DNA of 64,000 nt from Xanthobacteraceae bacterium 501b (GTDB taxonomy: Bacteria; Pseudomonadota; Alphaproteobacteria; Rhizobiales; Xanthobacteraceae), in the NCBI GenBank assembly GCA_000378025.1, contig KB899087.1, forward strand, positions 2,790,001-2,854,000, given 5' to 3'. The notes under the pieces are model-generated. The model searched no databases. It was not told the origin of the DNA and worked only from the letters and a program-made list of their open reading frames with translations. Below, piece after piece: positions 1-11,596 of the stretch (its first letter is position 1; every line of letters begins with the position of its first letter). The position numbers and the translations under genes were made by a program.

Positions 1-738
1 ATAGCGCTTGAACGCCTCTTCCGCCTCGCGGCTCATGCGGTAGTTCATCGTGTCGAGGATGCGTGCGCCGATAGCGTCGAGCTCGCCGGCGGAATAGTCG
101 GGGAAGTCGACATGGTGGGCGACGCGCGAGCGGAAACCCGGATTGGCGGTGAAGAAGCGCTCCATCCGGTCGGAATAGCCGGCGAGGATGACGACGAGGT
201 CGTCGCGCTGGTTCTCCATCACCTGCAGCAGGATCTCGATCGCCTCCTGCCCGTAGTCGCGCTCGTTCTCCGGCCGGTAGAGGTAATAGGCCTCGTCGAT
301 GAACAGCACGCCGCCCATCGCCTTCTTGAGGATTTCCTTCGTCTTCGGCGCGGTGTGGCCGATATACTGGCCCACCAGATCGTCGCGCGTCACGGTGACG
401 AGGTGGCCCTTGCGGACATAGCCGAGCCGGTGGAGGATTTCCGCCATGCGCAGTGCCACCGTGGTCTTGCCGGTGCCGGGATTGCCGGTGAAGCTCATAT
501 GCAGCGTCGGGCTCGTCGCCTCCAGGCCGAAGCGCCGGCGGGCGGTATCGACCAGCAGCAGCGCGCCGATCTCGCGCAGGCGGCGCTTCACCGGCACCAG
601 CCCCACCAGCTCGCGGTCGAGCTGGTCGAACACCTCGGCCAGCCCGCTGGCGGTGAACTCGGCACGGAGGTCGATGGAATCAGGCACCTTCGGCGTGGCC
701 TCGGTGGGGAGGGTCGGGTCGTCGATCACGGCGTCCAT
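1..738 (-). CDS. cbbX: RuBisCO activase CbbX, AAA+ ATPase (C-terminus cut by window edge)
   Basis: CbbX is the red-type RuBisCO activase. It uses ATP to pull on the C-terminus of CbbL and release inhibitory sugar phosphates. The first 246 residues are present; the family is usually a little over 300, so roughly the last 60 lie outside the window. Walker A (GNPGTGKT) is at residues 85-92 and Walker B (GGVLFIDEA) at about 142-150. There are two in-frame ATGs, at 750 and 738. The second is chosen because GGAGG sits about 7 bases before it. The gene is the last member seen of the minus-strand cbb operon, 255 bases after cbbS, with a palindrome-rich spacer between them. Its presence fits the red-type CbbL/CbbS encoded upstream. 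Confidence 0.95.
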   Translation of the reverse strand, partial: MDAVIDDPTLPTEATPKVPDSIDLRAEFTASGLAEVFDQLDRELVGLVPVKRRLREIGALLLVDTARRRFGLEATSPTLHMSFTGNPGTGKTTVALRMAEILHRLGYVRKGHLVTVTRDDLVGQYIGHTAPKTKEILKKAMGGVLFIDEAYYLYRPENERDYGQEAIEILLQVMENQRDDLVVILAGYSDRMERFFTANPGFRSRVAHHVDFPDYSAGELDAIGARILDTMNYRMSREAEEAFKRY

Positions 739-760
739 GGGAGCCTCCATTGGCGTTTTC

Positions 761-865
761 GTCGTCCCGGAAGCGGCGCGGCCGCTCTCAGGGATCGCGC
801 GCAGGAAGCGCGGCAGGACGCTTGATCGCGATCCCGGCTCTGCGCTTCGCTCCGGCCGGGATGAC
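761..865. repeat. REP/BIME-like palindromic element between cbbS and cbbX
   Basis: A gtcgtcccgg end at 761-770 faces a ccgggatgacg end at 857-867. The second half folds as a hairpin with arms atcccggc (830-837) and gccgggat (855-862). The same end sequences recur in the cbbL-cbbS spacer, which marks this as a member of a repeated palindromic family rather than a one-off terminator. The rest of the 739-993 spacer shows nothing else recognisable. Confidence 0.6.
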
Positions 866-993
866 GGCCTGAGGCAGAGAAAGAAAAAGGGGACCGATGC
901 CGGGCGCGGCATTCCGACATCGGTCCCTCGCGGCCGGGGAGGAAACCGGACGACCGCGGTTCTCCGTCGGGGGAGTAGTGGGAGACCGACGGA

Positions 994-1413
994 TCAGTAG
1001 CGCGCGCCCTCCGGGCGGTTGGCCGCATAGGCGCGCGTCGTGTAGCGGATCGACCGGCCGTCAATCTCCTGGCGCTCCAGCACGAAGCCGGGCTCGTCAG
1101 CGGGACGGTCGGTGAGGAAGGAAAGGCGCAGCGATTCCCAGGTGTGGGTCGCGTCGAAGGCGCTGAGGCGGATGTAGTGCCGGCCCTTATAGGCCTTGCG
1201 GCACTCGTTCAGCTCGAACATCACGCCGGCCGCGTCCGGCACGTCGAACATCGGGTGGCCCCACAGCTCCCAATAGGTGTTGCGCGGGTGCGGGTCGTCG
1301 GTGAACTCGATGTTCACCGCCCAGCCCTTGTCGATGCAGTACTGGACCTGCTTGGCGATCTGCTCGTCCGTGAGGTCCGGCAGGAAGGAGAAGGCTCCCT
1401 GGGTCAGGCGCAT
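994..1413 (-). CDS. cbbS: RuBisCO small subunit, red-type form I
   Basis: Small subunit of form I RuBisCO, 139 residues, which caps the L8 core of the L8S8 enzyme in the cytoplasm. The N-terminus (MRLTQGAFSFLPDLTD) and the long C-terminal extension (ending TRAYAANRPEGARY) are typical of red-type (IC/ID) small subunits; the extension forms the beta-hairpins that replace the long loop of green-type subunits. GGAG (minus-strand AAGGAG context) does not lie directly before the ATG, but the start matches the conserved family N-terminus. It follows cbbL by 126 bases, an unusually long spacer filled with paired palindromes. Confidence 0.97.
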   Translation of the reverse strand: MRLTQGAFSFLPDLTDEQIAKQVQYCIDKGWAVNIEFTDDPHPRNTYWELWGHPMFDVPDAAGVMFELNECRKAYKGRHYIRLSAFDATHTWESLRLSFLTDRPADEPGFVLERQEIDGRSIRYTTRAYAANRPEGARY

Positions 1414-1430
1414 GGTGGTGTCTCGCTCTC

Positions 1431-1534
1431 GTCATCCCGGTCGGCTGGAGGCCGAACCGGGATCGGGTTCCGGAAAGGGGTTTCCACGGTGGTCTCGCGA
1501 TCCCGGATCGCGCCTGCGGCGCGTCCGGGATGAC
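1431..1534. repeat. Paired inverted REP-like palindromes (BIME-like) between cbbL and cbbS
   Basis: gtcatcccgg at 1431-1440 and ccgggatgacg at 1526-1536 are inverted copies of one end sequence. Each belongs to its own hairpin: arms at about 1434-1445/1451-1463 and at 1500-1514/1518-1531 (ATCCCGG...CCGGGAT stems). This is the head-to-head layout of bacterial interspersed mosaic elements. In an operon such hairpins commonly protect the upstream transcript or limit readthrough, which would favour cbbL message. That role is inference. Confidence 0.65.
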
Positions 1535-1539
1535 GGAAA

Positions 1540-4183
<2,644 letters not shown>

Positions 4184-4199
4184 TGGCTCTTCCTCTGGC

Positions 4200-6221
4200 T
4201 CAAGCGCAGGTCAGGAGGTCGCAGGTCGCGTCGACCACCGCCTCCGGGGTGATGTTGAAGTGCCGGTAAAGCTCGCCGGCCGGGCCGGAGGCGCCGAAGC
4301 CCTCCATGCCGATGAAGCGTCCGCGCTCGCCGATCCAGCGGTCCCAGCCGAGCCGGGCGGCGGCCTCGATGGCGACGCGCGGGGCCGTGCCCAGCACGGC
4401 GCGGCGGTATTCATGGCTCTGGCGCTCGAAAAGCTCCCAGCACGGCATGGAGACGACGGCGGCGTCGACACCGCGCTCCGCCAGCAGATCCGCCCCCTTG
4501 AAGGCGATTTCCACTTCCGAGCCGGTGGCGAGCAGCGTCACGTCACGCCGGCGCTTGGGCTTGCGGGCGACATACGCGCCGTAGCCGGTGAGGTTTTCCT
4601 CGCTGTGCTCGGTGCGGAAGGTCGGCAGGTTCTGCCGCGACAGCGCCAGCACCGAGGGCGTGCCCTCCGCATGCAGAGCGAGCTGCCAGGCTTCCAGCGT
4701 CTCCACCGCGTCGGCGGGGCGGAACACATAGAGGTTCGGCGTCGCCCGCAGCATGGCGAGGTGCTCGACGGGCTGATGCGTCGGCCCATCCTCGCCAAGG
4801 CCGATGGAATCATGCGTCAGCACATAGACGACGCGCTGGCCCATCAGCGCCGAGAGCCGCATGCCGCCCCGGGCATAATCCGAGAACACCATGAAGGTGC
4901 CGCCATAGGGGATCGAGCCGCGGTGCAGGGCGAGGCCGTTCATTACAGCCGCCATGGCGTGTTCGCGGATGCCGTAATGGATGTAGCGGCCGGCATAATT
5001 GCCCGGCGCCACCGATTCCATGCCCTTGGTCAGCGTCAGGTTGGAATGGGTGAGGTCGGCCGAGCCGCCGACCGTGAGGTCGGTCGCCCGGTTGATGACG
5101 CCCAGCGCCATTTCGGACGCCTTGCGGGTCGCCACCTTCGGCGCGGTCTGCGACAGCTCGCGCTTGTAGGCGGTAAGCTTCTCATCGAAATCGGCGGGCA
5201 GGTCGCCCTCCATCGCCGCTTCGAAATCGGCGCGGCGGCCGGAGGCGGAAAGCCGCTTCTCCCAGGCGTCGCGGGCCTTGGCGCCGGCTTCGGCGATGTC
5301 AGCCCAGGCCGTCCGCACGCTGTCCGGCACCTCGAAGGGCGGATGGTTCCAGCCCAGCGCCGCGCGGGCCCCCTCGATTTCCGTCGCGCCGAGCGGGGCG
5401 CCGTGCACGGCTTCCGTGCCGGCCTTGGTCGGGGCGCCATAGCCGATGGTGGTGCGGCAGGCGATCAGCACCGGCTTATCGCTGGTGCGGGCCTCACCGA
5501 GCGCGTCGATCAGCGCGTGATGGGCGTGGCCGTCGACCCGCATCACCTTCCAGCCCGAGGCGGCGAAGCGGGCCAGCTGGTCGGTGGAGGTGGAGAGCGA
5601 GGTCTTGCCGTCGATCGAGATGCCGTTGTCGTCCCACAGCACGATCAGCTTGGAGAGCTTCAGGTGCCCCGCGAGGTCGATCGCCTCGTGGCTGATGCCC
5701 TCCATCAGGCAGCCATCGCCGGCGATGACATAGGTGTGGTGGTCGACCAGCTCGTCGCCGAAGCGGGCGTTGAGCATGCGCTCGGCCAGCGCCATGCCGA
5801 CCGCCGTCGTCAGCCCCTGCCCCAGCGGGCCGGTGGTGGTCTCGACGCCGAGCGTGTGGCCGTGCTCGGGATGGCCAGCGGTGATGGCGCCGAGCTGGCG
5901 GAAGTTCTTGAGCTGGTCGGTGCCCATGTCGGCATAGCCGAGCAGGTGGTTGATGGCATAGAGCAGCATCGAGCCGTGGCCGGCGGACAGGATGAAGCGG
6001 TCCCGGTCCGGCCAGTCGGGGCGGCGCGGGTCGATCTTCATGAAGCGCGAGAACAGGGCGGTGGCGACATCGGCCATGCCCATCGGCATGCCGGGATGGC
6101 CGGACTTGGCCTGTTCCACCGCGTCCATCGCCAGCGCCCGCAGGGCGTTCGCCATGTCGTCATGGGGGATATCGGCAGGGTCCCGGTGGGGACGCAGCGC
6201 CGCAGAGTGGCTGGTCAACAT
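4200..6221 (-). CDS. cbbT: Transketolase (Calvin cycle)
   Basis: Thiamine-diphosphate enzyme of 673 residues, which moves two-carbon ketol units in the regenerative phase of the Calvin cycle. [12 protein letters not shown] and [13 protein letters not shown] (the ThDP/metal-binding GDG motif) are in the N-terminal domain. The central domain has [17 protein letters not shown] with conserved histidines, and the C-terminal domain has [10 protein letters not shown]. The open frame extends 76 codons upstream, but that part overlaps prk. The start at 6221 is chosen because GGGAGGA lies just before the ATG. The gene begins 14 bases after prk ends. Confidence 0.96.
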   Translation of the reverse strand: MLTSHSAALRPHRDPADIPHDDMANALRALAMDAVEQAKSGHPGMPMGMADVATALFSRFMKIDPRRPDWPDRDRFILSAGHGSMLLYAINHLLGYADMGTDQLKNFRQLGAITAGHPEHGHTLGVETTTGPLGQGLTTAVGMALAERMLNARFGDELVDHHTYVIAGDGCLMEGISHEAIDLAGHLKLSKLIVLWDDNGISIDGKTSLSTSTDQLARFAASGWKVMRVDGHAHHALIDALGEARTSDKPVLIACRTTIGYGAPTKAGTEAVHGAPLGATEIEGARAALGWNHPPFEVPDSVRTAWADIAEAGAKARDAWEKRLSASGRRADFEAAMEGDLPADFDEKLTAYKRELSQTAPKVATRKASEMALGVINRATDLTVGGSADLTHSNLTLTKGMESVAPGNYAGRYIHYGIREHAMAAVMNGLALHRGSIPYGGTFMVFSDYARGGMRLSALMGQRVVYVLTHDSIGLGEDGPTHQPVEHLAMLRATPNLYVFRPADAVETLEAWQLALHAEGTPSVLALSRQNLPTFRTEHSEENLTGYGAYVARKPKRRRDVTLLATGSEVEIAFKGADLLAERGVDAAVVSMPCWELFERQSHEYRRAVLGTAPRVAIEAAARLGWDRWIGERGRFIGMEGFGASGPAGELYRHFNITPEAVVDATCDLLTCA

Positions 6222-6235
6222 GCTGTCCTCCCGTT

Positions 6236-7111
6236 TCACGCGGCGCGCCGCTTCTTCTCGACAAGGTTGAGGATCATCGGCGTGAGGATGAGCTGCATCG
6301 CGATGTCGAGCTTGCCGCCGGGGATCACGATGGAATTGGCGCGGCTCATCCAGGAGCCCTCGATCATCGAGAGCAGGTAGGGAAAATCGATGCCGCGCGG
6401 GCTCTTGAAGCGGATGACGACGATGGATTCGTCCGCCGTGGGGATCCACCGGGCGATGAACGGGTTCGAGGTGTCCACCGTCGGCACGCGCTGGAAGTTA
6501 ATGTCGGTGTGGGTGAACTGCGGGCAGATGTAGTTCACATAGTCCGGCATGCGGCGCAGGATGGTGTCGGTCACCGCCTCGGTGGAATAACCGCGATGCG
6601 AACGGTCGCGGTGGATCTTCTGGATCCATTCGAGGTTGATCACCGGCACGACGCCGATCTTCAGGTCGGCATAGCGGGCAACGTCGATATTGCCGCTCGC
6701 CACCGCCCCGTGCAGGCCCTCATAGAACAGAAGGTCGGTCGGGGTCGGGATCGGCTCCCAGGCGGTGAAGGTGCCCGGCGCGCCGCCATATTCGGCCGCT
6801 TCCTTGTCGTCATGCACGTAGTGGCGGTACTTGCCAGTGCCGGTCTGGGAATAGGAGCGGAAGGTCTCCTCCAACTCCTCGAACAGGTTCGAATCCGGCC
6901 CGAAATGGCTGTAGTGATGATTGCCGCGCGAGGCCTCCTCGGACATGACGCGCTTCATCTCGGCGCGGTCATAGCGGTGATAGGCGTCGCCCTCGATATA
7001 GGCGGCGAGCACTTCCTCGCGGCGGAAGATCTGCTCGAAAATGCGCCGCACCGAGGTGGTGCCGGCGCCGGACGAGCCGGTGACGGAGATGATGGGATGA
7101 TGGATCGACAT
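6236..7111 (-). CDS. cbbP: Phosphoribulokinase, proteobacterial type
   Basis: ATP-dependent kinase that makes ribulose 1,5-bisphosphate from ribulose 5-phosphate, the step unique to the Calvin cycle. It has 291 residues, the usual size for the octameric, NADH-activated proteobacterial enzyme. A P-loop ([10 protein letters not shown]) lies near the N-terminus, followed by [10 protein letters not shown] and the substrate-binding region with [15 protein letters not shown] carries the catalytic region, as in other kinases of this fold. The upstream extension of the open frame overlaps fbp, so the start at 7111, behind an AGAGGA ribosome site, is used. It lies 13 bases after fbp. Confidence 0.96.
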   Translation of the reverse strand: MSIHHPIISVTGSSGAGTTSVRRIFEQIFRREEVLAAYIEGDAYHRYDRAEMKRVMSEEASRGNHHYSHFGPDSNLFEELEETFRSYSQTGTGKYRHYVHDDKEAAEYGGAPGTFTAWEPIPTPTDLLFYEGLHGAVASGNIDVARYADLKIGVVPVINLEWIQKIHRDRSHRGYSTEAVTDTILRRMPDYVNYICPQFTHTDINFQRVPTVDTSNPFIARWIPTADESIVVIRFKSPRGIDFPYLLSMIEGSWMSRANSIVIPGGKLDIAMQLILTPMILNLVEKKRRAA

Positions 7112-7124
7112 GGGTCCTCTTCCC

Positions 7125-8150
7125 TCAGGCGCGCAGCAGGCCGCGGCGGCCGAACAGGGGCGAGCGCTCCGGCATGGCGGCGGCGTCGCAGTGGTAGCGG
7201 GAAATGCGTTCGACCTCGGCGCGCGAGCCGAAGACCAGCGGCACGCGCTGGTGCAGGCTCGCAGGAACAAGATCGAGAATCGGCAGCCGGCCATCGGTGG
7301 CGGCGCCCTGCGCCTGTTCCATCACGAAGGCGACCGGGTTGGCCTCGTAGACCAGCCGCAGGCGACCCTGGCCATAACCCCGGCGGGCGTCGCCGGGATA
7401 GAGATAGACCCCGCCGCGCACCAGGATGCGGAACACATCCGACACCATGGAGGCGACCCAGCGTGTGTTGAAATCCTTGCCCCTCGGTCCGTCCACCCCG
7501 GCCAGGCAATCCTCAATGTAGCAGCGGATTGCCACGTCCCAATGGCGCAGATTGGAGGCGTTGATGGCGTATTCCGCCGTTTCCGGCAGCACCAGCGCCC
7601 GCTCTTCGGCCAGCAGGAAGGCGCCGCTGGCACGGTCCAGAATGAAGATCTGCGTGCCGATGCCCACCGTCAGCACCAGCGCGGTCTGCGGGCCGTAGAG
7701 CAGGAAGCCGGCGGCGAGCTGCGCCCTTCCCGGCTGCAGCAGCGAATCGGCGCCGACATAGGGCAGGATCGAAAAAATCGTGCCGACCGTGGCGTTGCTG
7801 TCGATATTGGACGAGCCGTCCAGCGGATCGACCGCCACCGCGAGCGTGCCGGCGGCGTCCACCAGCACCGCCGCGTCGGCTTCCTCGGAGCCGAACAGGG
7901 CGACCGGCGCGCCCGCCAGCGCGGCGCGGACCAGATCGTCGGCGATCAGGTCGAGTTCCTTCTGGCTGTCGCCATCGGCGTGATAGCCGCGCACGGTGGC
8001 GAGCGGGCCGGCCAGCGGGCCGGCGGCGAGGAGCTCGGCGATCTTCAGGCCGGCGCCGGCCAGCGCGAGCACGGCGTCAGCGACGTCGCGACGCAGGGCG
8101 TCGGCCTGCGACCACCCCTCAAGGTGGTCCTGCAATGTCGGGCGTGTCAT
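7125..8150 (-). CDS. cbbF: Class I fructose-1,6-bisphosphatase (fructose/sedoheptulose bisphosphatase)
   Basis: Magnesium-dependent sugar bisphosphatase of 341 residues and first gene of the cbb operon. It removes the 1-phosphate from fructose bisphosphate and, in Calvin-cycle versions, from sedoheptulose bisphosphate. The metal-binding signature VDPLDGSSNID is at about residues 110-120, with FGSEEAD upstream of it; RGGVYLYPGD is the substrate-binding block. The ATG at 8150 follows GGGG. It is divergent from cbbR across 181 bases that hold the operon's control region. Confidence 0.95.
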   Translation of the reverse strand: MTRPTLQDHLEGWSQADALRRDVADAVLALAGAGLKIAELLAAGPLAGPLATVRGYHADGDSQKELDLIADDLVRAALAGAPVALFGSEEADAAVLVDAAGTLAVAVDPLDGSSNIDSNATVGTIFSILPYVGADSLLQPGRAQLAAGFLLYGPQTALVLTVGIGTQIFILDRASGAFLLAEERALVLPETAEYAINASNLRHWDVAIRCYIEDCLAGVDGPRGKDFNTRWVASMVSDVFRILVRGGVYLYPGDARRGYGQGRLRLVYEANPVAFVMEQAQGAATDGRLPILDLVPASLHQRVPLVFGSRAEVERISRYHCDAAAMPERSPLFGRRGLLRA

Positions 8151-8331
8151 GGCGTTCCCCAGTTATGTTCTTGTGGGCTTGTGCCCTTTGGCGTGTCGTT
8201 TCCGTATGCCTTCGAGAGGGGACCCGAAGCGGCGGACGCCTTTTGTTGATGTCAGACTGCCTGAATTGCCGGCGTAAGGAAATTCGAATAATCTAACCAA
8301 TCGCTTCAATTTAGCTGAAATGTAATGTTCC
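8151..8331. promoter_or_regulatory. Divergent cbbF/cbbR control region with candidate CbbR operator
   Basis: This AT-richer spacer separates cbbF (minus) from cbbR (plus). At 8306-8318 it holds TCA-N7-TGA, inside a longer dyad TTCA-N7-TGAA (8305-8319). That fits the published CbbR recognition pattern TNA-N7-TNA and the general LysR T-N11-A rule. The site is only 13-26 bases before the cbbR start, where an autorepression/activation site would be expected. A convincing -35/-10 pair for cbbF was not found by eye. Confidence 0.6.
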
Positions 8332-9315
8332 ATGCGTAATGCCACGCTCAAGCAGCTGCGCGCCGTCGCCGCCATCGTCGAAACCGGCAGCGTCACCGGC
8401 GCCGCCAAGAAGCTGAACGTCACCCCGCCGGCGGTGACGATGCAGGTGCAATTGCTCGAACAGCATCTCGGCCTGCCGCTGCTCGACCGCGCCGGCGACC
8501 GCTTCCAGCCCAGCGCGGCCGGGCGCGAGATTCTCGCTGCCACCGCCCTCATCGAGCAGGCGCTGGCCGATTGCGGCGCGGCGCTCGATTCGATGAAGGG
8601 GCTGCGCTCGGGCCGGGTCTCGGTGGGGCTGGTGTCGACGGCGAAATATTTCGTGCCGGCGGCGCTCGGTGCCTTCACCCGCGCCCATCCCGGCATCGAT
8701 GTGGTGATCTCGGTCGGCAATCGTGAGGCGATCATCGCCGGCCTGCGCTCGGACGCCATCGATGTCGCCGTCATGGGCCGCCCGCCACTCGACATCGAGG
8801 TCGACAAGACGCTGATCGGCGACCATCCGCATGTGCTGATCGCCCCGGCCGATCATCCCCTGCTCGGCCGGCGCATTCTTCCAACGGTGCTGGCCAGTTC
8901 GACCTTCATGTCGCGCGAACCGGGTTCGGGCACGCGCGGTCTGATGGAGCGGTTCTTCCAGCAATCGGGCATCGAGCCGCGCATCGGCATGGAGATCGAT
9001 TCGAACGAGACGATCAAGCAGGCCGTCATGGCGGGGCTGGGCCTCGCCTTCATCTCCGCCCACACCATCGCGGCGGAAGTGGCGGATGGGCGCCTGGCTG
9101 TGCTCGATGTCGAGGGATTGCCGGAGGTCCGGCAATGGTTCGTGGTGAAGCGCTCGGCCAAGCGCCTCACGCCCCCGGCGGCGGCGCTGACGGAGTTTCT
9201 GGCCCGGCGCGGGCCGGAATTCCTGCCCGACACGCTGCATTTGCCCGGTGTGGCCGAGGCAAGGGCCGCGCGCGAGGCGGAGCGACGGGAAGCGCACGCG
9301 CCGGAGGGAGCGTAG
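8332..9315 (+). CDS. cbbR: LysR-type transcriptional regulator of the cbb operon
   Basis: LysR-family activator of 327 residues. The N-terminal winged helix (residues 1-60: TLKQLRAVAAIVETGSVT, AAKKLNVTPPAVTMQVQ) is followed by a periplasmic-binding-protein-like effector domain with the QAVMAGLGLAFIS segment. CbbR proteins sense metabolites such as RuBP or NADPH and activate the divergent cbb operon. The gene is placed as CbbR by its position back-to-back with cbbF and by its N-terminus, which resembles the CbbR group. The last 30 residues are rich in Arg and Ala and probably disordered. Confidence 0.92.
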   Translation: MRNATLKQLRAVAAIVETGSVTGAAKKLNVTPPAVTMQVQLLEQHLGLPLLDRAGDRFQPSAAGREILAATALIEQALADCGAALDSMKGLRSGRVSVGLVSTAKYFVPAALGAFTRAHPGIDVVISVGNREAIIAGLRSDAIDVAVMGRPPLDIEVDKTLIGDHPHVLIAPADHPLLGRRILPTVLASSTFMSREPGSGTRGLMERFFQQSGIEPRIGMEIDSNETIKQAVMAGLGLAFISAHTIAAEVADGRLAVLDVEGLPEVRQWFVVKRSAKRLTPPAAALTEFLARRGPEFLPDTLHLPGVAEARAAREAERREAHAPEGA

Positions 9316-9452
9316 CCCGCGCGGGCATCATCGGCGACCGCCGGGCACGACGGCGGCGCGAGGCCGTGGCAGAGGTCAGCCTCGGAAGGGGATTACCCCG
9401 CACGCAGGGCGCACCGGGCCCTCGGGCTTTCGCCTCTAGGCCCGGCCGCGCG

Positions 9453-10538
9453 TCACGGGGTTTTGGCGGCGCGGGGCGCCGTGGCGAGGAGTTCGCCGAT
9501 CTCCTTGGCGTAGAACTTGGCCATGCCCAACGTCGCGTGGCCGCGCGTCTCGGCGCTGGCGGGGATGAGCAGCACCCGGCCATTCTTCACCCGCTTGATC
9601 TCGCGGTCCATGAGGCCGGTCTCGGGCGGGTTGCGCTCATCATCGGCGGAGTTGATGGCGAGCAGGGTGGCGGTGATCTTGTCCAGCCCCGGCGCGGCGT
9701 TGTAGTCGCGCGAGGCGTCCCACTGGTACATGTAATCGTTGGCGTCCACGGTGAGCGGTGCCTTCAGGCGGCTGTCGAGCAGCGCATCCGCCTTCTCCCG
9801 GGTCGGCGCCATGTTCTGCAGGGCGATGTTGCCGCCATTGGTGGCGATGCCGAAATACACATTCGCGACCTGCACCGCCTTGGGCTGCTCGGTGTAGTCG
9901 CCGCCCTTCCAGTCGGGATCGTTGCGCACCGCGTCGATGATCATGCGGCGCATCATCCAGTTGCGGCTCGACATTTCGGTCGGCTGCGAGGCCATCGGGA
10001 CCACGATGTCCATCATGTCGGGGTATTTGGAACTCCACAGCCAGGCATGCATGCCACCCATGGAGTAGCCGATGATCATCCGCAGATGCTTGACGCCGAG
10101 CCCTTGCGTCACGAGGTCGTACTGGGCGCGGACCATGTCGTCGTAATTGTAGCGCGGGAACTTGGCGCGCAGGCCATCGGAGGGCTTGGCGGATGTGCCC
10201 GCACCGATGGAATCGGTGAGGATGACGTAGTAGCGGCTGGCGTCCAGCGGCTGGCCGGGGCCGAACAGTTCGCCGGCAAAGGCCGGGTTCAGCATCGAGG
10301 CGGCCGAGCCTGTCGTGCCGTGCAGGATAAGCACCGGCTCACCGGTCGGCTCCCCGACCGTGGTGTAGCCGAGCTTGAGTTCGGGCACGACCTCGCCGGT
10401 GTGGAACTTGAAATCCTTAGCGATCCACACGCCCGGCTTGGGGGCGGGGTAATCGGCGGCAAAGGCGGTGGCCAGTGAAGTGATCGCGACCGTGGCGGCA
10501 ATCGCCACCCCGCGCAATCCGCGCATCATCATCGACAT
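9453..10538 (-). CDS. Exported alpha/beta-fold hydrolase, homoserine acetyltransferase-like
   Basis: A 361-residue alpha/beta hydrolase with an N-terminal signal peptide (hydrophobic segment to about residue 27, probable cleavage after ATAFA). Seen in order: LILHGTTGS (oxyanion region), LTDSIGAGTSAKPSDG, the nucleophile elbow GYSMGGMHAW with its catalytic Ser, and a C-terminal RGHATLGMA segment likely carrying the catalytic His. The arrangement resembles MetX-like proteins, but export argues against a role in methionine synthesis. The substrate is unknown. The start at 10538 is chosen for its GGAG site and signal peptide; a longer in-frame extension to 10847 lacks both. Confidence 0.8.
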   Translation of the reverse strand: MSMMMRGLRGVAIAATVAITSLATAFAADYPAPKPGVWIAKDFKFHTGEVVPELKLGYTTVGEPTGEPVLILHGTTGSAASMLNPAFAGELFGPGQPLDASRYYVILTDSIGAGTSAKPSDGLRAKFPRYNYDDMVRAQYDLVTQGLGVKHLRMIIGYSMGGMHAWLWSSKYPDMMDIVVPMASQPTEMSSRNWMMRRMIIDAVRNDPDWKGGDYTEQPKAVQVANVYFGIATNGGNIALQNMAPTREKADALLDSRLKAPLTVDANDYMYQWDASRDYNAAPGLDKITATLLAINSADDERNPPETGLMDREIKRVKNGRVLLIPASAETRGHATLGMAKFYAKEIGELLATAPRAAKTP

Positions 10539-10779
10539 GGTAGCTCCGTTTCTTCCCTGAGACGTCGGGCTTGCTGCCCGGTTCTGATCGGTTGTCCCGG
10601 CCGAAACGAAGACTGCGACCCCAGCCGTTGGCGCGGCTGCGGGTGCCTCGATCAGGACAACCGTTGACATCCTTGGTCTTTCCGCACCAATTCGCAAGCA
10701 CTTGAAAGCGCGAAGGGTCGAAAACGAAACGAAGCGAAACGGAAAGCGAGCCAGGACAGGCGCGGCTGCGCCGCACGGC

Positions 10780-11595
10780 CTAGGCGGCCTCTGACGCCTG
10801 AGCCAGCCGGTTCTGGCGCCAGCGCAGCAGCCCGGCGAGGCCGGCAAGGCACAGCGTACCGATGATGAGCAGGAAGGCGGCGGCCGCGACTGTCGGGCTC
10901 ACATTCTCACGGATGCTGGAAAACATCTGCCGCGCCAATGTGCGCTGGTTCGGGCCGGCGACGAACAGGGTGATCACCACCTCGTCCAGCGAGGTGGCGA
11001 AGGCGAACACCGCGCCCGAAATCACCCCCGGCAAGGCGAGCGGCAGGGTTATGCGCCGGAACACCGTGGCCGGATTGGCCCCCAGGCTGCTCGCCGCCCG
11101 CTCGATCGACCCGTCAATGCCGCCGAGCGAAGCCGACACGCTGACGATGACGAACGGCACGCACAGCACCGCATGGGCGACGATGACACCGAGATAGGTG
11201 CTGGCAAGACCGAGCCGCGTATAGAGAATTTGCATGCCGACACCCAGCACCACCGCCGGCACCACCATCGGCAGCAGGAACATCACCCGCAGCAGGCTGG
11301 CAAAGGGCAGGCGGGCATTGCGCAGGCCGAGCGCGGCCAGCGTGCCGATGACGGTGGACAGCGCGGTGGCGCCGCAGCCGATGATCAGGCTGTTGATGAT
11401 GGAGCGCCGCCAGGTCTCGCTGGTCTGCAATTCGACGAACCAGCGCGAGGAGAAGCTCTCGATCGGGTAGTTCAGGAACACGCTGGAATTGAACGCTAGC
11501 GGCAGGATGGCGATCACAGGCGCGACCAGAAAGAACACCACCGCGGCGCCGAAGACGATCTGGCCGGTGCGGAAGGCGGGGGAGTTCGCCGCCAT
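10780..11595 (-). CDS. ABC transporter permease, PotC-like
   Basis: Inner-membrane permease of 271 residues with about six membrane segments. It carries the inner-membrane-component EAA loop (ERAASSLGANPATVFRRITLPLALPGV). Members of the PotC group pair with a PotB-type permease and a PotA-type ATPase to import polyamines, opines or similar small organics. It starts 1 base after the stop of the upstream permease, so the two are clearly co-transcribed. It is the last gene of the importer operon. The 240-base spacer that follows holds a 9-base inverted repeat (cggttgtcc 10589-10597 / ggacaaccg 10655-10663). Confidence 0.9.
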   Translation of the reverse strand: MAANSPAFRTGQIVFGAAVVFFLVAPVIAILPLAFNSSVFLNYPIESFSSRWFVELQTSETWRRSIINSLIIGCGATALSTVIGTLAALGLRNARLPFASLLRVMFLLPMVVPAVVLGVGMQILYTRLGLASTYLGVIVAHAVLCVPFVIVSVSASLGGIDGSIERAASSLGANPATVFRRITLPLALPGVISGAVFAFATSLDEVVITLFVAGPNQRTLARQMFSSIRENVSPTVAAAAFLLIIGTLCLAGLAGLLRWRQNRLAQASEAA

Positions 11596-11596
11596 C

